64,000 nucleotides of DNA from Candidatus Accumulibacter contiguus (GTDB lineage: Bacteria > Pseudomonadota > Gammaproteobacteria > Burkholderiales > Rhodocyclaceae). The notes below the pieces were generated by a model. It saw only the letters and a program-made list of their open reading frames with translations. It had not been told where the DNA came from and ran no database searches. Positions within the stretch are counted from its first letter, which is position 1; each line of letters opens with the position of its first letter. The stretch is taken from positions 1 to 64,000 of the forward strand of contig NZ_SPMX01000009.1 in assembly GCF_012940005.1 (NCBI RefSeq), given 5' to 3'. Shown piece after piece: positions 42,685 through 51,512 of this stretch. Position numbers and translations under genes: made by a program.

Positions 42685-43707
42685 ATGATCCAGTTGAAAA
42701 CCCTGCGCTGCCTGCTACCTGCCCTGGCCCTGGCAACGGGGCTCGGCAACGCCACGGCGGAAGCGCTCAAGGTTGGCTATCTGCCGGTGACCGGCCACGC
42801 CAAGTTCTTTGTCGCCAAGGAGCAGGGCCTGTTCGCCAAGGAAGGGCTGGAGGTCGAGTTGATCGAATTCCAGAATTCCGCCGACGGCCTCAACGCCATC
42901 GTTGCCGGCAAACTGGATATCGGCGCCTTCGGTACCACCGCACCGGTGGCGCACATTGCCAAGGGTGCCAAGATCAAGATCATCGGCGGCATCATGGGTG
43001 GCGATGCCGCACTGATCGCGACGCCGGCGAATGCAGCGAAGATCGCCAGTGTGGCCGATCTCAGGGGCAAGAAGATCGCCACCGTACGCATGGCTTCCGG
43101 GGATGCCGTGCTGCGCGGCGCCCTCAAGGACAAGGGTCTCAACTGGAAGACCGACGTCCAGATCTTCGAATTGAAGAACCCGCCGGCGGTGATCGAGGCA
43201 GTCAAGTCCGGCCAGGTGGACGCCGGGTTGGTGTGGGGACCGCACGACCTACGGGCCGAAGATCAGGGCTTGAAGGTGGTGATTCACTCCACCGATCTGC
43301 AGCCCGGTCATCCGTGCTGTCGCCTGGTAGTCACCGAGGCCAGCCTGAAGAACCCGGTCACCTGGGAGAAATTCCTGCGCGCCATCCTGCAAGCCGAGAA
43401 ATTCGCTGCCGAAAACAAGAAAGAGACCATCGAATCGATCGCTCATTACGTCAAGATCGACCGCCAGTTGCTGTGGCGCGGTTACTACTCGCCGTATCTT
43501 GACCAGTCGAGCGACCCGGATGTCAAGGGTGTCAAGCACTTCGCCGACGTGATGGTGAATAGCGAGTTCATTTCCGCCAAGCCCGACCTCGACGCCGCGA
43601 TCGACGTGCGTGTGTATGAGAAGGTGCTGAACCAGTTGGCGAGGGAAAATCCGGGCGATCCCTTCTGGAAGAAGTTGCAAAGAGAATTCAAGCAGAAGGA
43701 CGCGTGA
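42685..43707 (+). CDS. ABC binding protein, sulfonate/nitrate/taurine type
   Basis: The 340-residue protein starts with a Sec signal (LLPALALATGLGNATA) and then LKVGYLPVTGHAKFFVAKEQ. The hinge VAGKLDIGAFGTTAPVAHIA and ligand-side segment AVKSGQVDAGLVWGPHDLRA follow. ATG 42685 has AGGAG nine bases upstream. It heads an operon with ATPase, permease, thioredoxin-like protein and CoA-transferase subunits. Lobe sequences are closer to the SsuA/NrtA type than to TauA; the substrate is unknown, probably an organosulfur acid given the divergent sulfur operon. Confidence 0.86.
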   Translation: MIQLKTLRCLLPALALATGLGNATAEALKVGYLPVTGHAKFFVAKEQGLFAKEGLEVELIEFQNSADGLNAIVAGKLDIGAFGTTAPVAHIAKGAKIKIIGGIMGGDAALIATPANAAKIASVADLRGKKIATVRMASGDAVLRGALKDKGLNWKTDVQIFELKNPPAVIEAVKSGQVDAGLVWGPHDLRAEDQGLKVVIHSTDLQPGHPCCRLVVTEASLKNPVTWEKFLRAILQAEKFAAENKKETIESIAHYVKIDRQLLWRGYYSPYLDQSSDPDVKGVKHFADVMVNSEFISAKPDLDAAIDVRVYEKVLNQLARENPGDPFWKKLQREFKQKDA

Positions 43708-44492
43708 TGAGCCCTGGCCTCAAGCTGGAGGGCGTTGGCTTCGCCTACGACACGACGCAGGTCCTTCAGGACATCAACGTCACGATTCCGGAGGGTCAGT
43801 TCGTCAGCCTGCTGGGAGCCAGCGGCTCTGGAAAGACCACCTTGCTGCGGCTGGCGGCGGGCCTCGATCCAGTCGGCAGCGGCCGCCTGACCTGGAATGG
43901 CGCGGCGGTGGTCGGCACCAGCCTGGAGCGCGGCGTGGTTTTTCAGGATTACGCGTTGTTTCCCTGGTTGTCGGTGGTGGATAACATCGAGATCGCGATC
44001 GCCAAGGCCAAGCCGAAGGTCAGGAAAGCCGAACGGCTGGCGGAGGCCGCCAGATACCTCGGGGATCTGGGGCTGCAAGCAGCGATCGGCAAGTACCCGG
44101 GCGAACTGTCGGGAGGCATGCGCCAGCGCGCCGCGATTGCCCGTGCGCTCGCCCTGGGTTCCCCGCTGCTGTTGATGGACGAGCCCTTCGGGGCGCTCGA
44201 TCCGGTGAACCGTGCTCGTTTGCAGGACCTGCTGCTGGAGGTCTGGGAAGTCGCGACACCGAGAAAGACCATCGTCTTTGTCACCCATGATGTGGACGAG
44301 GCGATCTACCTCGGCGATCGCCTGGTCGTCCTCGGGTCGTCACCGGGTCGGGTGATCGCCGACCTGGAGGTGCCACTGCCGCGACCACGCGAGCGGCGTA
44401 GCCTGCTCGACAGTCACAGCCTGCATGCGCTGCGGGAACAGGTGGCGGCGACGCTGGTGCAGGATACCCTGGAGCGGCTCAAAGCCGCCTGA
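43707..44492 (+). CDS. ABC transporter ATP-binding protein, sulfonate/nitrate type
   Basis: The ~261-residue ATPase has Walker A GASGSGKTT, Q-loop FQDYALFPW, signature LSGGMRQR, Walker B LLLMDEPFGALDPV and VTHDVDEA. ATG 43707 shares a base with the binding-protein TGA (TGATG), so translation is coupled. The permease gene follows after 44 bases. Confidence 0.9.
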   Translation: MSPGLKLEGVGFAYDTTQVLQDINVTIPEGQFVSLLGASGSGKTTLLRLAAGLDPVGSGRLTWNGAAVVGTSLERGVVFQDYALFPWLSVVDNIEIAIAKAKPKVRKAERLAEAARYLGDLGLQAAIGKYPGELSGGMRQRAAIARALALGSPLLLMDEPFGALDPVNRARLQDLLLEVWEVATPRKTIVFVTHDVDEAIYLGDRLVVLGSSPGRVIADLEVPLPRPRERRSLLDSHSLHALREQVAATLVQDTLERLKAA

Positions 44493-44536
44493 AGCCCGCC
44501 CGCTGCAATTCAACAAGGCAACAAGGAGGATGACCG

Positions 44537-45364
44537 ATGAGTGACTTTATTGCCCTGGTGGACCTGCAGGTGCCGGCAGCGGTGCCTGCCGCATCGGCTG
44601 AGCCCGGTCCGGCACCCGGCTGGCTGGGCCGTGCGTTGGCAAGCGTTTCGGTCTGGATCGTACTGCTGCTGGCCTGGTGGGTCGCTTCAGTCCATCTGCC
44701 GCTGGGCGACAACCCGCTGCTGCCGTCGCCGCTGATCACTGCCAGGGCACTGTGGGAATCGCTGCCCGAACTATGGGCGGGGACCCTGTCATCGCTGACC
44801 ATCCTGATCCCCGGCTTCGCCCTGGCAACACTGCTTGGCATCGTCTCGGGGCTGACAGTGGGCACGTCAGCGCGGCTACAGCGGATCTTCCTGCCCTTCG
44901 CCAAGGTCGCCGGCCCAGTGCCGCCGACGGTATACATCCCGTACGCGATCGCCATCCTGCCTACCTTCAAGCTGTCGGCGATCTTCGTTGTCTTCATCGG
45001 CGCCTTCTGGCCGATCTTCCAGAATGCCGTTGCCGGGGCGCATGCGCTGGAACAGCGTTATCGCGACAATGCCCGCATCCTCGGCCTGACTCGCTTCGAG
45101 TACCAGCGGCGCGTCGTTTTTCCCGCGGCCTTGCCGCATGTCTTCACGGGTATGGCGGTGGGCCTGGCCTTCTCGTTCATCCTGCTGACCGTCGCCGAAC
45201 TGTTCGGCGCCAACGCCGGCCTCGGCCGCTTTGTCCAGTATTACGCGGATTTTGCCGACTATCCCAAGATGGTTGCCGGGATCCTGTATACCGGCCTGGT
45301 GACATTCCTGGCGATGACGCTTCTCGACGGCGTCCGCCGGCGGTCGCTGTTCTGGTTGAAATAG
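44537..45364 (+). CDS. ABC transporter permease, sulfonate/nitrate type
   Basis: The 275-residue protein has a ~35-residue hydrophilic start and about six helices (VSVWIVLLLAWWVASVHLPL, LTILIPGFALATLLGIVSGL, KLSAIFVVFIGAFWPIFQNA, MVAGILYTGLVTFLAMTLLD) with the coupling loop RYRDNARILGLTRFEYQRRV. ATG 44537 has AAGGAGGAT upstream. The next gene begins one base after its stop. Confidence 0.88.
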   Translation: MSDFIALVDLQVPAAVPAASAEPGPAPGWLGRALASVSVWIVLLLAWWVASVHLPLGDNPLLPSPLITARALWESLPELWAGTLSSLTILIPGFALATLLGIVSGLTVGTSARLQRIFLPFAKVAGPVPPTVYIPYAIAILPTFKLSAIFVVFIGAFWPIFQNAVAGAHALEQRYRDNARILGLTRFEYQRRVVFPAALPHVFTGMAVGLAFSFILLTVAELFGANAGLGRFVQYYADFADYPKMVAGILYTGLVTFLAMTLLDGVRRRSLFWLK

Positions 45365-45365
45365 C

Positions 45366-46163
45366 ATGCGGCGTCACCCTTTCCGTCCGTTGATTCCGAC
45401 ATACCTGCAGGTCGCTGCCGGCCTGCTGTTCTACCTGGTCGGCGGCGGGTCGCAGGCGGCGCTCTTCGAGCGAAGCGCTGACAATCTGCAGCAAGAGGCG
45501 GAGGCAGCCCACGCGGAAGGGAAGCGCTTGGCTGTCGTCCTCACCCTCCCGGATTGCCCCGGCTGCCGGGAAATGGAGAAAACCGCCTATCGTGACCGGC
45601 GCACGGAGAAGCTGATCGAAGGCCGCTTCCGGACGGTTCGTCTTGACCTCTCGCGCTCTGCGCCGATCATCGACGCACTGGGGCGTGCCACGACGGTCGC
45701 CGATTTCGCCAAACGCCTTCGCGCCGTCGCGACGCCGTCCTTCGTCTTCTTCGCGAGTGACGGCAGTTTCTCTTACCGGTACACGGGCACTCTCGATCAA
45801 GCCGGGCTACGCGACCTCGCCGATTACGTTGTGCGGGCGAAGTTCGAAGACTTTCCGTTCGTGCCACGGAACGCTGCCCGCGGCAACCCTGCCGCTCGTC
45901 AGGAGAGGGCGCTGTACGCCTCTCCTCCCGCCGGCAGTCTGCCGCTCTACCTGCAACTGGTGGCGGAGAAAAGACCGTCGGCGAGTGCGGGCTATACCGT
46001 GGACCATACGGCCGGTGTCTTCCTGTTTGATGCCAACGGTCGCCTGCGCGGCCTCGCCCCGTTCGGCCAGAGCGTCGCCGACCTGCGCAGCGACCTGGCC
46101 CACCTGCTGGCTGAAGGCTCCGGCGGACCAGCAATAGCGCAGCGACTTGCGCGTGCCAACTGA
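45366..46163 (+). CDS. Periplasmic thioredoxin-fold protein with a second SCO-like segment
   Basis: The 265-residue protein has a signal peptide (LQVAAGLLFYLVGGGSQA). A thioredoxin-like domain with a CPGC redox motif (TLPDCPGCREMEKTAY) at about residue 60 follows, of the SoxW/DUF255 style (RRTEKLIEGRFRTVRLDL, VATPSFVFFASDG). The C-terminal third (YTVDHTAGVFLFDANGRLRG) resembles the end of SCO1/SenC domains. It directly follows the ABC permease and may reduce or protect a thiol or metal site during transport or oxidation of sulfur compounds. Exact role unknown. Confidence 0.7.
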   Translation: MRRHPFRPLIPTYLQVAAGLLFYLVGGGSQAALFERSADNLQQEAEAAHAEGKRLAVVLTLPDCPGCREMEKTAYRDRRTEKLIEGRFRTVRLDLSRSAPIIDALGRATTVADFAKRLRAVATPSFVFFASDGSFSYRYTGTLDQAGLRDLADYVVRAKFEDFPFVPRNAARGNPAARQERALYASPPAGSLPLYLQLVAEKRPSASAGYTVDHTAGVFLFDANGRLRGLAPFGQSVADLRSDLAHLLAEGSGGPAIAQRLARAN

Positions 46164-46175
46164 AGAGATGGACGA

Positions 46176-47168
46176 ATGCCCACCAACAAACTGATTACCC
46201 TTGCCGAGGCCGTTCGCCGCTACACTTGGGATGGCATGCAGTACGCGAGCGGTGCGGCCCTGCCGGTCGGTTCGGATGCCATCGTCTTCGGGCGTGAACT
46301 GTTGCGCCAGCAGCGCCGCGAACTGCACGCCATCTTTCACGCCAACACCCAGCAACTCAACCTGCTGGCAGCGGCAGGCGCGGTGACCCGGGCAGAATGT
46401 GGTTTCAGCGGGCTGGAGGGCTTCGGCTTTGCCAACGGCCTGCGGCGGGCCATCGAGCAGGGCAGACTGGTCCTTGAGGACTTCTCGAATCTGGCGATGG
46501 CGCTGCGCCTGCTGGGTGGTGCGCTGAACTGGCCGTTCGTTCCGGCGACGGTCAATATCGGCTCGGACCTGCAATACCGGCGCGCTTTCGAGCCCGACGT
46601 GCACCCCAATCCAAACAAGATACCTTCGGTGACCGATCCCTTTTCGGGGAAGCAGATCGGCGCTTTCTCGCCGCTGCGTCCTGATCTGGCGGCGATCCAC
46701 GTGACGCTCGCCGATCCGGAGGGCGACGCGATCATGCTCGGCACGGAGTGGAGCCGCTTCGAACTGTCGCGGGCGGCGAGAAGAGTCGTTCTGCTGGCCG
46801 ATGCCATCGTGGACACCGACTGCATGCGCCAGTATCCGAATCTCGTGCGCATCCCCGGGATCGTCGTCGAAGCCGTCGTCTACTGGCCGTTTGCTGCCTG
46901 GCCGCAAGCTTCGCCCGGTATGCACGACGTAGACGAGGCCCACATGAAGGCGATGAACGTAGCTCTCGGTAGCGACGATGGTACGGCCGCCTACATCCGC
47001 GACTACGTCGAAAGTTACGCCGATCTCGATGGCTATCTCGACCTGATCGGCCGCGAGACGATCAGCGAACTTTCGAACGGGGCGACCGCTTTCCTGCTTG
47101 ACCCCTACCGGCGCTGGCTGCTTCCCCATGCCGAAGCGCTGGCCCTCACCGCGGAGGCCAGCACATGA
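46176..47168 (+). CDS. CoA-transferase subunit A (glutaconate/3-oxoadipate CoA-transferase type)
   Basis: The 330-residue protein belongs to family I CoA-transferases, alpha subunit. MPTNKLITLAEAVRRYTWDG is followed by ALPVGSDAIVFGRELLRQQR and the Rossmann-like region with NLLAAAGAVTRAECGFSGLE. It overlaps subunit B by four bases (ATGA). The pair would move CoA between short acids, perhaps activating the carbon skeleton released from a sulfonate. Substrate cannot be read from the sequence. Confidence 0.82.
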   Translation: MPTNKLITLAEAVRRYTWDGMQYASGAALPVGSDAIVFGRELLRQQRRELHAIFHANTQQLNLLAAAGAVTRAECGFSGLEGFGFANGLRRAIEQGRLVLEDFSNLAMALRLLGGALNWPFVPATVNIGSDLQYRRAFEPDVHPNPNKIPSVTDPFSGKQIGAFSPLRPDLAAIHVTLADPEGDAIMLGTEWSRFELSRAARRVVLLADAIVDTDCMRQYPNLVRIPGIVVEAVVYWPFAAWPQASPGMHDVDEAHMKAMNVALGSDDGTAAYIRDYVESYADLDGYLDLIGRETISELSNGATAFLLDPYRRWLLPHAEALALTAEAST

Positions 47169-47950
47169 CTACCGATTACAGCCGCCAGGAGATGATGGCC
47201 ATCGCCACCGGCCGCGAGATTCGCGATGGCGAACTGGCCATCTTCGGCGTGGGTCTGTCGATGCTCGCCGGCTACTTCGCGCAGGCCCATCACGCTCCCG
47301 GCGTCCGCGCCATGACCGAAGGCGGCGTCTATGGCGCGAGACCGGTTGGCGGCCTGCCCTGGGGGATCGAATGCAATCGCCTGGCGGTCAATGCGGTGAG
47401 CTTCACCAGTGCCCTGGACGCCCTCGGCTGCCTGGTCGCCTCCGGTCGCTGCGACGTCGGTATCATCGGCGCCGCTCAGGTCGATCGCTTCGGCAATGTC
47501 AACACGACCGGCATCTGGGACGGGCCGATCGGCGAAATATACCGCCCACCGAAGACTCGCCTGACCGGCGCCGGCGGCGCCAACGACATCGCCTGTGGTG
47601 CCAAGCGGTACCTGATCATGGTTAGCCATGAGCCGAAACGCTTCGTGGACCGGGTGAGCTACGTCACATCACCGGGTTACCTCGACGGTGGCGACGCCCG
47701 TGAACAGGTGGGTTTGATCGGTGGCGGTCCCTCTGCAATCATCACCACCCTCGGCATCCTGCGGCCCGACCCGCAAAGCCGCGAATTCCAGCTCGACGCC
47801 TATTTTCCATTTTCCGGTGCCGAGGAGATTCTGAGCAATACCGGCTGGGATCTAAAGGTGGCGGCCGACGTCCGCGTCGTCTCCGAGCCATCGTCCGAGG
47901 AACTCGCGGCCCTGCGCCGCGTGGACGAAACCGGCATGCTGCGCCGGTAG
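47165..47950 (+). CDS. CoA-transferase subunit B
   Basis: The 261-residue beta subunit shows MAIATGREIRDGELAIFGVG, the region of the usual catalytic glutamate in MTEGGVYGARPVG, and GAAQVDRFGNVNTTGI, a strong family motif. It ends the plus-strand operon that began at 42685. Whether the glutamate of MTEGG is the CoA-binding residue needs alignment. Confidence 0.82.
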   Translation: MTTDYSRQEMMAIATGREIRDGELAIFGVGLSMLAGYFAQAHHAPGVRAMTEGGVYGARPVGGLPWGIECNRLAVNAVSFTSALDALGCLVASGRCDVGIIGAAQVDRFGNVNTTGIWDGPIGEIYRPPKTRLTGAGGANDIACGAKRYLIMVSHEPKRFVDRVSYVTSPGYLDGGDAREQVGLIGGGPSAIITTLGILRPDPQSREFQLDAYFPFSGAEEILSNTGWDLKVAADVRVVSEPSSEELAALRRVDETGMLRR

Positions 47951-47976
47951 CGAGGGCCAAAGGGCCCCGGCGGGCC

Positions 47977-48489
47977 CTAAGTTCGTCGGAGTTCATGGAA
48001 CAGGGCGAGGCCTTCCGGCCATGCGCCGTAACCCGACTCGACGTTGATGTGACCTGCGTCGCCAAGGTTGCGGTAGCGGCTACCCCAGACGCCTGCCCAG
48101 TGTTCGGCGACGCTGCGCTTTACCCACGGATCGTTGTTGCTGGCGACGACAAGGCTGGGGAAGGCAAGTCGCTCTTCCGGGAGCTCGGCCGCTGCCCCGA
48201 AACGCTCGGGATCGGCAGGTGCCACGAGCAGGGCCGCGCGGATACGGGTGGGGCAGACCAGACCGGCGCTGACTGTTGCGAGGCAACCAAAGCTGTGAGC
48301 GACAATCCACACCGGCTTGCTCTGGGCGTCGATGGCTGCGCGCACGCGTGCCGCCCATTCGGGAAGACCGGGCTGGTTCCAGTCGGCTTGCTCAACCCGC
48401 CGGGTATCGCTGAGCGTGCTTTCGAACCAGGTCTGCCAATGAGTTGGCCCACTGTTGCGCAGACCCGGGACGATCAGGGTGATATCCAT
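47977..48489 (-). CDS. RBBP9/YdeN-family alpha/beta hydrolase
   Basis: A small 170-residue hydrolase: DITLIVPGLRNSGPTHWQTW, nucleophile elbow VAHSFGCLA (Ser), SLVVASNNDPWV (Asp) and the histidine in LGDAGHINVESGYG, giving a complete triad. Family members are serine hydrolases of unknown natural substrate. It sits 11 bases downstream of the DUF302 gene on the same strand and may be co-transcribed. Confidence 0.85.
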   Translation of the reverse strand: MDITLIVPGLRNSGPTHWQTWFESTLSDTRRVEQADWNQPGLPEWAARVRAAIDAQSKPVWIVAHSFGCLATVSAGLVCPTRIRAALLVAPADPERFGAAAELPEERLAFPSLVVASNNDPWVKRSVAEHWAGVWGSRYRNLGDAGHINVESGYGAWPEGLALFHELRRT

Positions 48490-48500
48490 GGACTTGTCGA

Positions 48501-49154
48501 TCAGCCCAGGGTGTCTTTCCAGATGCTTGTCGCCCAGGCCCGCGTGTAGAGACCTTCCTCGACCGACGCCTCTTTCGAAACGCCACCGGAGCCCTCCACC
48601 ACCAGCGGCACCTTTTTCTCCGGCCAGATCTTTCGCTGCGCGTCCTCGACGACGGCGATGCGGCAGGGTAGAAAAGCCGCGAACTCGAGACTGTAATCGA
48701 GGAGTTCCCGGGCAAGCAGCGCGTCACAGAAGTGGTAGATCTCGACCCTGGGTGTCGGCTTGCCGGTCATCGCCTCGATTTCCTTGTGGACCGGGTGGGT
48801 ACCAATGAACTTCAGGTTGATCTTGTTTGCCCGGAGCTTCATGGAGGTGATGACATCATCCCAGGAAAGACCCGGCTGCGCTGCGACCTTGTAGGTCACC
48901 AGGTTGATCAGTTCGCGGATCGAAAGCGGTGACTGCGCCAGCGACGTCTGAAGAAACGTTCGCCGTGCCTCTGGCGTAATCGGGTCCATCATGGTGTTGG
49001 GAGTGAACGGCCGCACATTCGACGCTGATAAGGGGATCGCTGCCGGGAGGCTGGAAGGGCCGCCGACGTTCGCGGCGTCATTGGCTTGCGCCAAAGCCCC
49101 GCTGGCAGCCAGGGTCAGACTCATTGCGAGGAGAGCGCTCGGGTGGCTCGCCAT
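48501..49154 (-). CDS. Exported DUF302 domain protein
   Basis: The 217-residue protein has a cleavable signal (ALLAMSLTLAASGALAQA) and a DUF302-like domain at about 100-215 (DDVITSMKLRANKINLKFIG, PRVEIYHFCDALLARELLDY, SLEFAAFLPCRIAVVEDAQR). DUF302 proteins are linked to sulfur oxidation and envelope functions in several bacteria, but no biochemical role is certain. The upstream region carries ATAAGCAA and a TAAGAAATTCTTA palindrome like other sulfur genes here, so it may share their regulator. Confidence 0.78.
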   Translation of the reverse strand: MASHPSALLAMSLTLAASGALAQANDAANVGGPSSLPAAIPLSASNVRPFTPNTMMDPITPEARRTFLQTSLAQSPLSIRELINLVTYKVAAQPGLSWDDVITSMKLRANKINLKFIGTHPVHKEIEAMTGKPTPRVEIYHFCDALLARELLDYSLEFAAFLPCRIAVVEDAQRKIWPEKKVPLVVEGSGGVSKEASVEEGLYTRAWATSIWKDTLG

Positions 49155-49267
49155 GTCACCTTCTCGCTTTGTCGTTCATGCTCTTCTCCTTTCCAGGCCT
49201 GCCGAAACGGGCCGACAAGCGGCGCATGATGCCAACCACCAGGAGTATCGCAAACGATTTATTTCCC

Positions 49268-49369
49268 ATAAGCAAATAGTGATTCTGCCGACTCGCGCCG
49301 GATCCCGAGGTGGCGCGAATAGCGCTGCCGGAAATTGGCTTCGGCAAATATGGTTATAAGAAATTCTTA
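49268..49369. promoter_or_regulatory. ATAAG-type sites upstream of the DUF302 gene
   Basis: ATAAGCAAAT (49268-49277) repeats the half-site seen before the encapsulin gene. TAAGAAATTCTTA (49357-49369) is a perfect 13-base palindrome. Both lie in the 388-base gap between divergent genes (DUF302 gene and the helix-hairpin-helix gene). The second site is close in form to 28253-28273. No other feature was found in this gap. Confidence 0.5.
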
Positions 49370-49542
49370 CTTTGCCTGCCGTTGCTCCCTGCATAATCTT
49401 GGGGTTTCTTTGATCGTCGAATCGCCTGGGGTGCCGTGACCAGTTGCCAGATTGCCAGGGCCTTGTTGCCGCTTCCCGCTGCAAGCAGCGTTCAGACGTA
49501 GGCGAGCGAACCGCATCCGGGGGTGGATTGAGGGTCAATCGG

Positions 49543-49980
49543 ATGTCGCATCACGCAACACCAGAGACGACGAGCGCCGGATCAAGCACCGGCGATTCCC
49601 CTGCCTGCGAGCTGCCGGCCCATTGGCAATTGCCGACCATGCAACGCAATGCGCTGAGAAAGGTATTTGATCGTCCCGAGTTTACTCCCGGTGAGGTGGC
49701 CGGCCTTGGTCATCGGCGCCTCGAGCGGGCCGAGGGAATCGGCCGAAAGGGCCTGGCAACGATCATTGAGTGGTTGCGGTACCAGGGCTACGAACTCGCT
49801 AGCGACGCCCATGGTTCACAAGCCCGAGATCTTGCTACGGCTCGGCGGCAGATCAAGAAGCTCGAAAAGGCCATGCGTGTTCTGCGAACTCACGGTTATA
49901 CGGTCCTCCGGAGCGAACCCTCCGCGGATGACGGCAAGGACTGCTGCAACTCGCCAGAGATTCCTGACATCTCTGAATAA
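49543..49980 (+). CDS. Helix-hairpin-helix protein of unknown function
   Basis: The 145-residue product has a segment resembling the C-terminal domain of RNA polymerase alpha: ALRKVFDRPEFTPGEVAGLG then RRLERAEGIGRKGLATIIEW. A coiled-coil-like basic part (ATARRQIKKLEKAMRVLRTH) follows. HhH domains bind nucleic acid or protein. ATG 49543 gives MSHHATPETT; an upstream TTG would add 33 Arg/Ser-rich residues and seems less likely. No clear partner in the neighbourhood. Confidence 0.5.
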   Translation: MSHHATPETTSAGSSTGDSPACELPAHWQLPTMQRNALRKVFDRPEFTPGEVAGLGHRRLERAEGIGRKGLATIIEWLRYQGYELASDAHGSQARDLATARRQIKKLEKAMRVLRTHGYTVLRSEPSADDGKDCCNSPEIPDISE

Positions 49981-50323
49981 GGCGATCTCCGGGAATCAAG
50001 CCAATGATTTATCTATTTTTTAATTCAATCTGTTGTTTGTTTTCTGGTGCGGATGATTATCGATACCGCTCGCCAAGTGTAAAAAAATTTCGACACCCGG
50101 AAGCCGTCAATGGGCTTCCAGGAGCGAGCCAATCGCGCGGAAAGCCCCAGCAAGGGCGGGAAGCGGGCTTTGCGCGGAGTGTAAAAACCGACCGCCGGAA
50201 TCGGAATGCTCGGGGCTGCCATCCAGGCCACTCTGCCATCAGCGGCCAACGTCGGACTTCGGACCGACCGAGCGGCATCGCCGCCCTCCCCTTCAGCGCC
50301 AGGCCTTCCGCAGGCCATGGCCC
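49981..50323. other. Intergenic region with AT-rich tract and hairpins
   Basis: Bases 49995-50060 are markedly AT-rich. GGAAGCC/GGGCTTCC (50098-50120) and AAAGCCC/GGGCTTT (50140-50173) can form stems. No credible gene was seen. The hairpins may terminate transcription of the convergent genes on either side. Confidence 0.45.
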
Positions 50324-51493
50324 CTACTTGCTCAACAACCTCATTCCCCGCTCCAGCCCATCGAGTGTCAGCGGAAACATCCGACCCCCCATCAGGTTGT
50401 AGATCAGCGAGGTCGATTGCCGGTATGGCCACGACTGTTCCGACTCGGGGTTGAGCCAGATCGCGTGCGGCCAGGTTTCGGCCAGGCGGCGCAACCAGGT
50501 GGCGCCGGGTTCGGCGTTGTTGTATTCGAGGCAGCCGTTGGGCTGTACGAGCTCGTAAGGACTCATCGACGCGTCGCCGACGAAGATCAGCTTGTAGTCA
50601 TTGCCGTATTTGTGCAGCACGTCCTGGGTGGCGATGCGCTCGCTGTGGCGACGGCGATTATCCTTCCACAGACGGTCATAGACGCAATTGTGGAAATAGT
50701 AGTGTTCGAGGTGCTTGAACTCGCTGCGGCAGGCCGAGAAGAGTTCTTCGCAGACGCGGATGTGGTCGTCCATCGAGCCGCCGATGTCGAGGAACAACAG
50801 CACCTTGACGGCGTTGTGACGTTCCGGGCGCATGTGCAGGTCGAGCCAGCCGGCGTTGCGCGCGGTGCCGGTGATCGTGCTTTCGAGGTCGAGCTCGTCG
50901 GGAGCGCCCTGGCGGGCAAAACGGCGCAGGCGGCGCAGCGCGACCTTGATGTTGCGCGTGCCGATTTCGACACGATCGTCGAGGTTGCGGTATTCGCGCT
51001 TCTCCCAGACCTTGACCGCCGAGCGGTTCTCGCTCCTGCCGCCGACGCGGATTCCCTCGGGATGCGTGCCACCGTGTCCAAACGGCGAGCTGCCGCCGCT
51101 GCCAATCCATTTGTTGCCGCCGGAATGTCGCTCCTTCTGTTCGGCGAGGCGCTGTTTGAAGGTTTCCATCAGCTTGTCCCAGCCGAGCTTTTCGAGTCTG
51201 GCGCGTTCGGCGTCGCTCAGATGCTGCTTGACCGCCTGCCGCAGCCACTCTTCGGGGATCAGTACGTCCATCCCCGGCAGTGCCTCGACTCCCTTGAAGT
51301 ACTCGCCGAAAGCACGGTCGAACTTGTCGAAATGGGTCTCGTCCTTGACCAGGGTGGCACGCGACAGCACATAGAAGTCGTCGATGCTCTGTTCGATGAC
51401 ATGCTGCTGCAGCGCTTCGAGCAGGGTCAGGAATTCCTTGATCGATACCGGCAGGCGGCTCGCCTTGAGGTGCAGGAAGAAGTCGATCAGCAT
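50324..51493 (-). CDS. VWA (CoxE-like) domain protein
   Basis: The 389-residue protein has a helical N-terminal half (LPVSIKEFLTLLEALQQHVI) and a von Willebrand A domain from about residue 230. The MIDAS motif is LFLDIGGSMDDH, and FHNCVYDRLWKDNRRRH and LIFVGDASMSPYEL follow. It pairs with the MoxR AAA ATPase just upstream; such pairs act as metal-insertion or protein-remodelling chaperones. The target is unknown here. ATG 51493 lies 20 bases after the corrected MoxR stop. Confidence 0.85.
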   Translation of the reverse strand: MLIDFFLHLKASRLPVSIKEFLTLLEALQQHVIEQSIDDFYVLSRATLVKDETHFDKFDRAFGEYFKGVEALPGMDVLIPEEWLRQAVKQHLSDAERARLEKLGWDKLMETFKQRLAEQKERHSGGNKWIGSGGSSPFGHGGTHPEGIRVGGRSENRSAVKVWEKREYRNLDDRVEIGTRNIKVALRRLRRFARQGAPDELDLESTITGTARNAGWLDLHMRPERHNAVKVLLFLDIGGSMDDHIRVCEELFSACRSEFKHLEHYYFHNCVYDRLWKDNRRRHSERIATQDVLHKYGNDYKLIFVGDASMSPYELVQPNGCLEYNNAEPGATWLRRLAETWPHAIWLNPESEQSWPYRQSTSLIYNLMGGRMFPLTLDGLERGMRLLSK

Positions 51494-51512
51494 CGTTGCT
51501 GCCCGATTTGCC

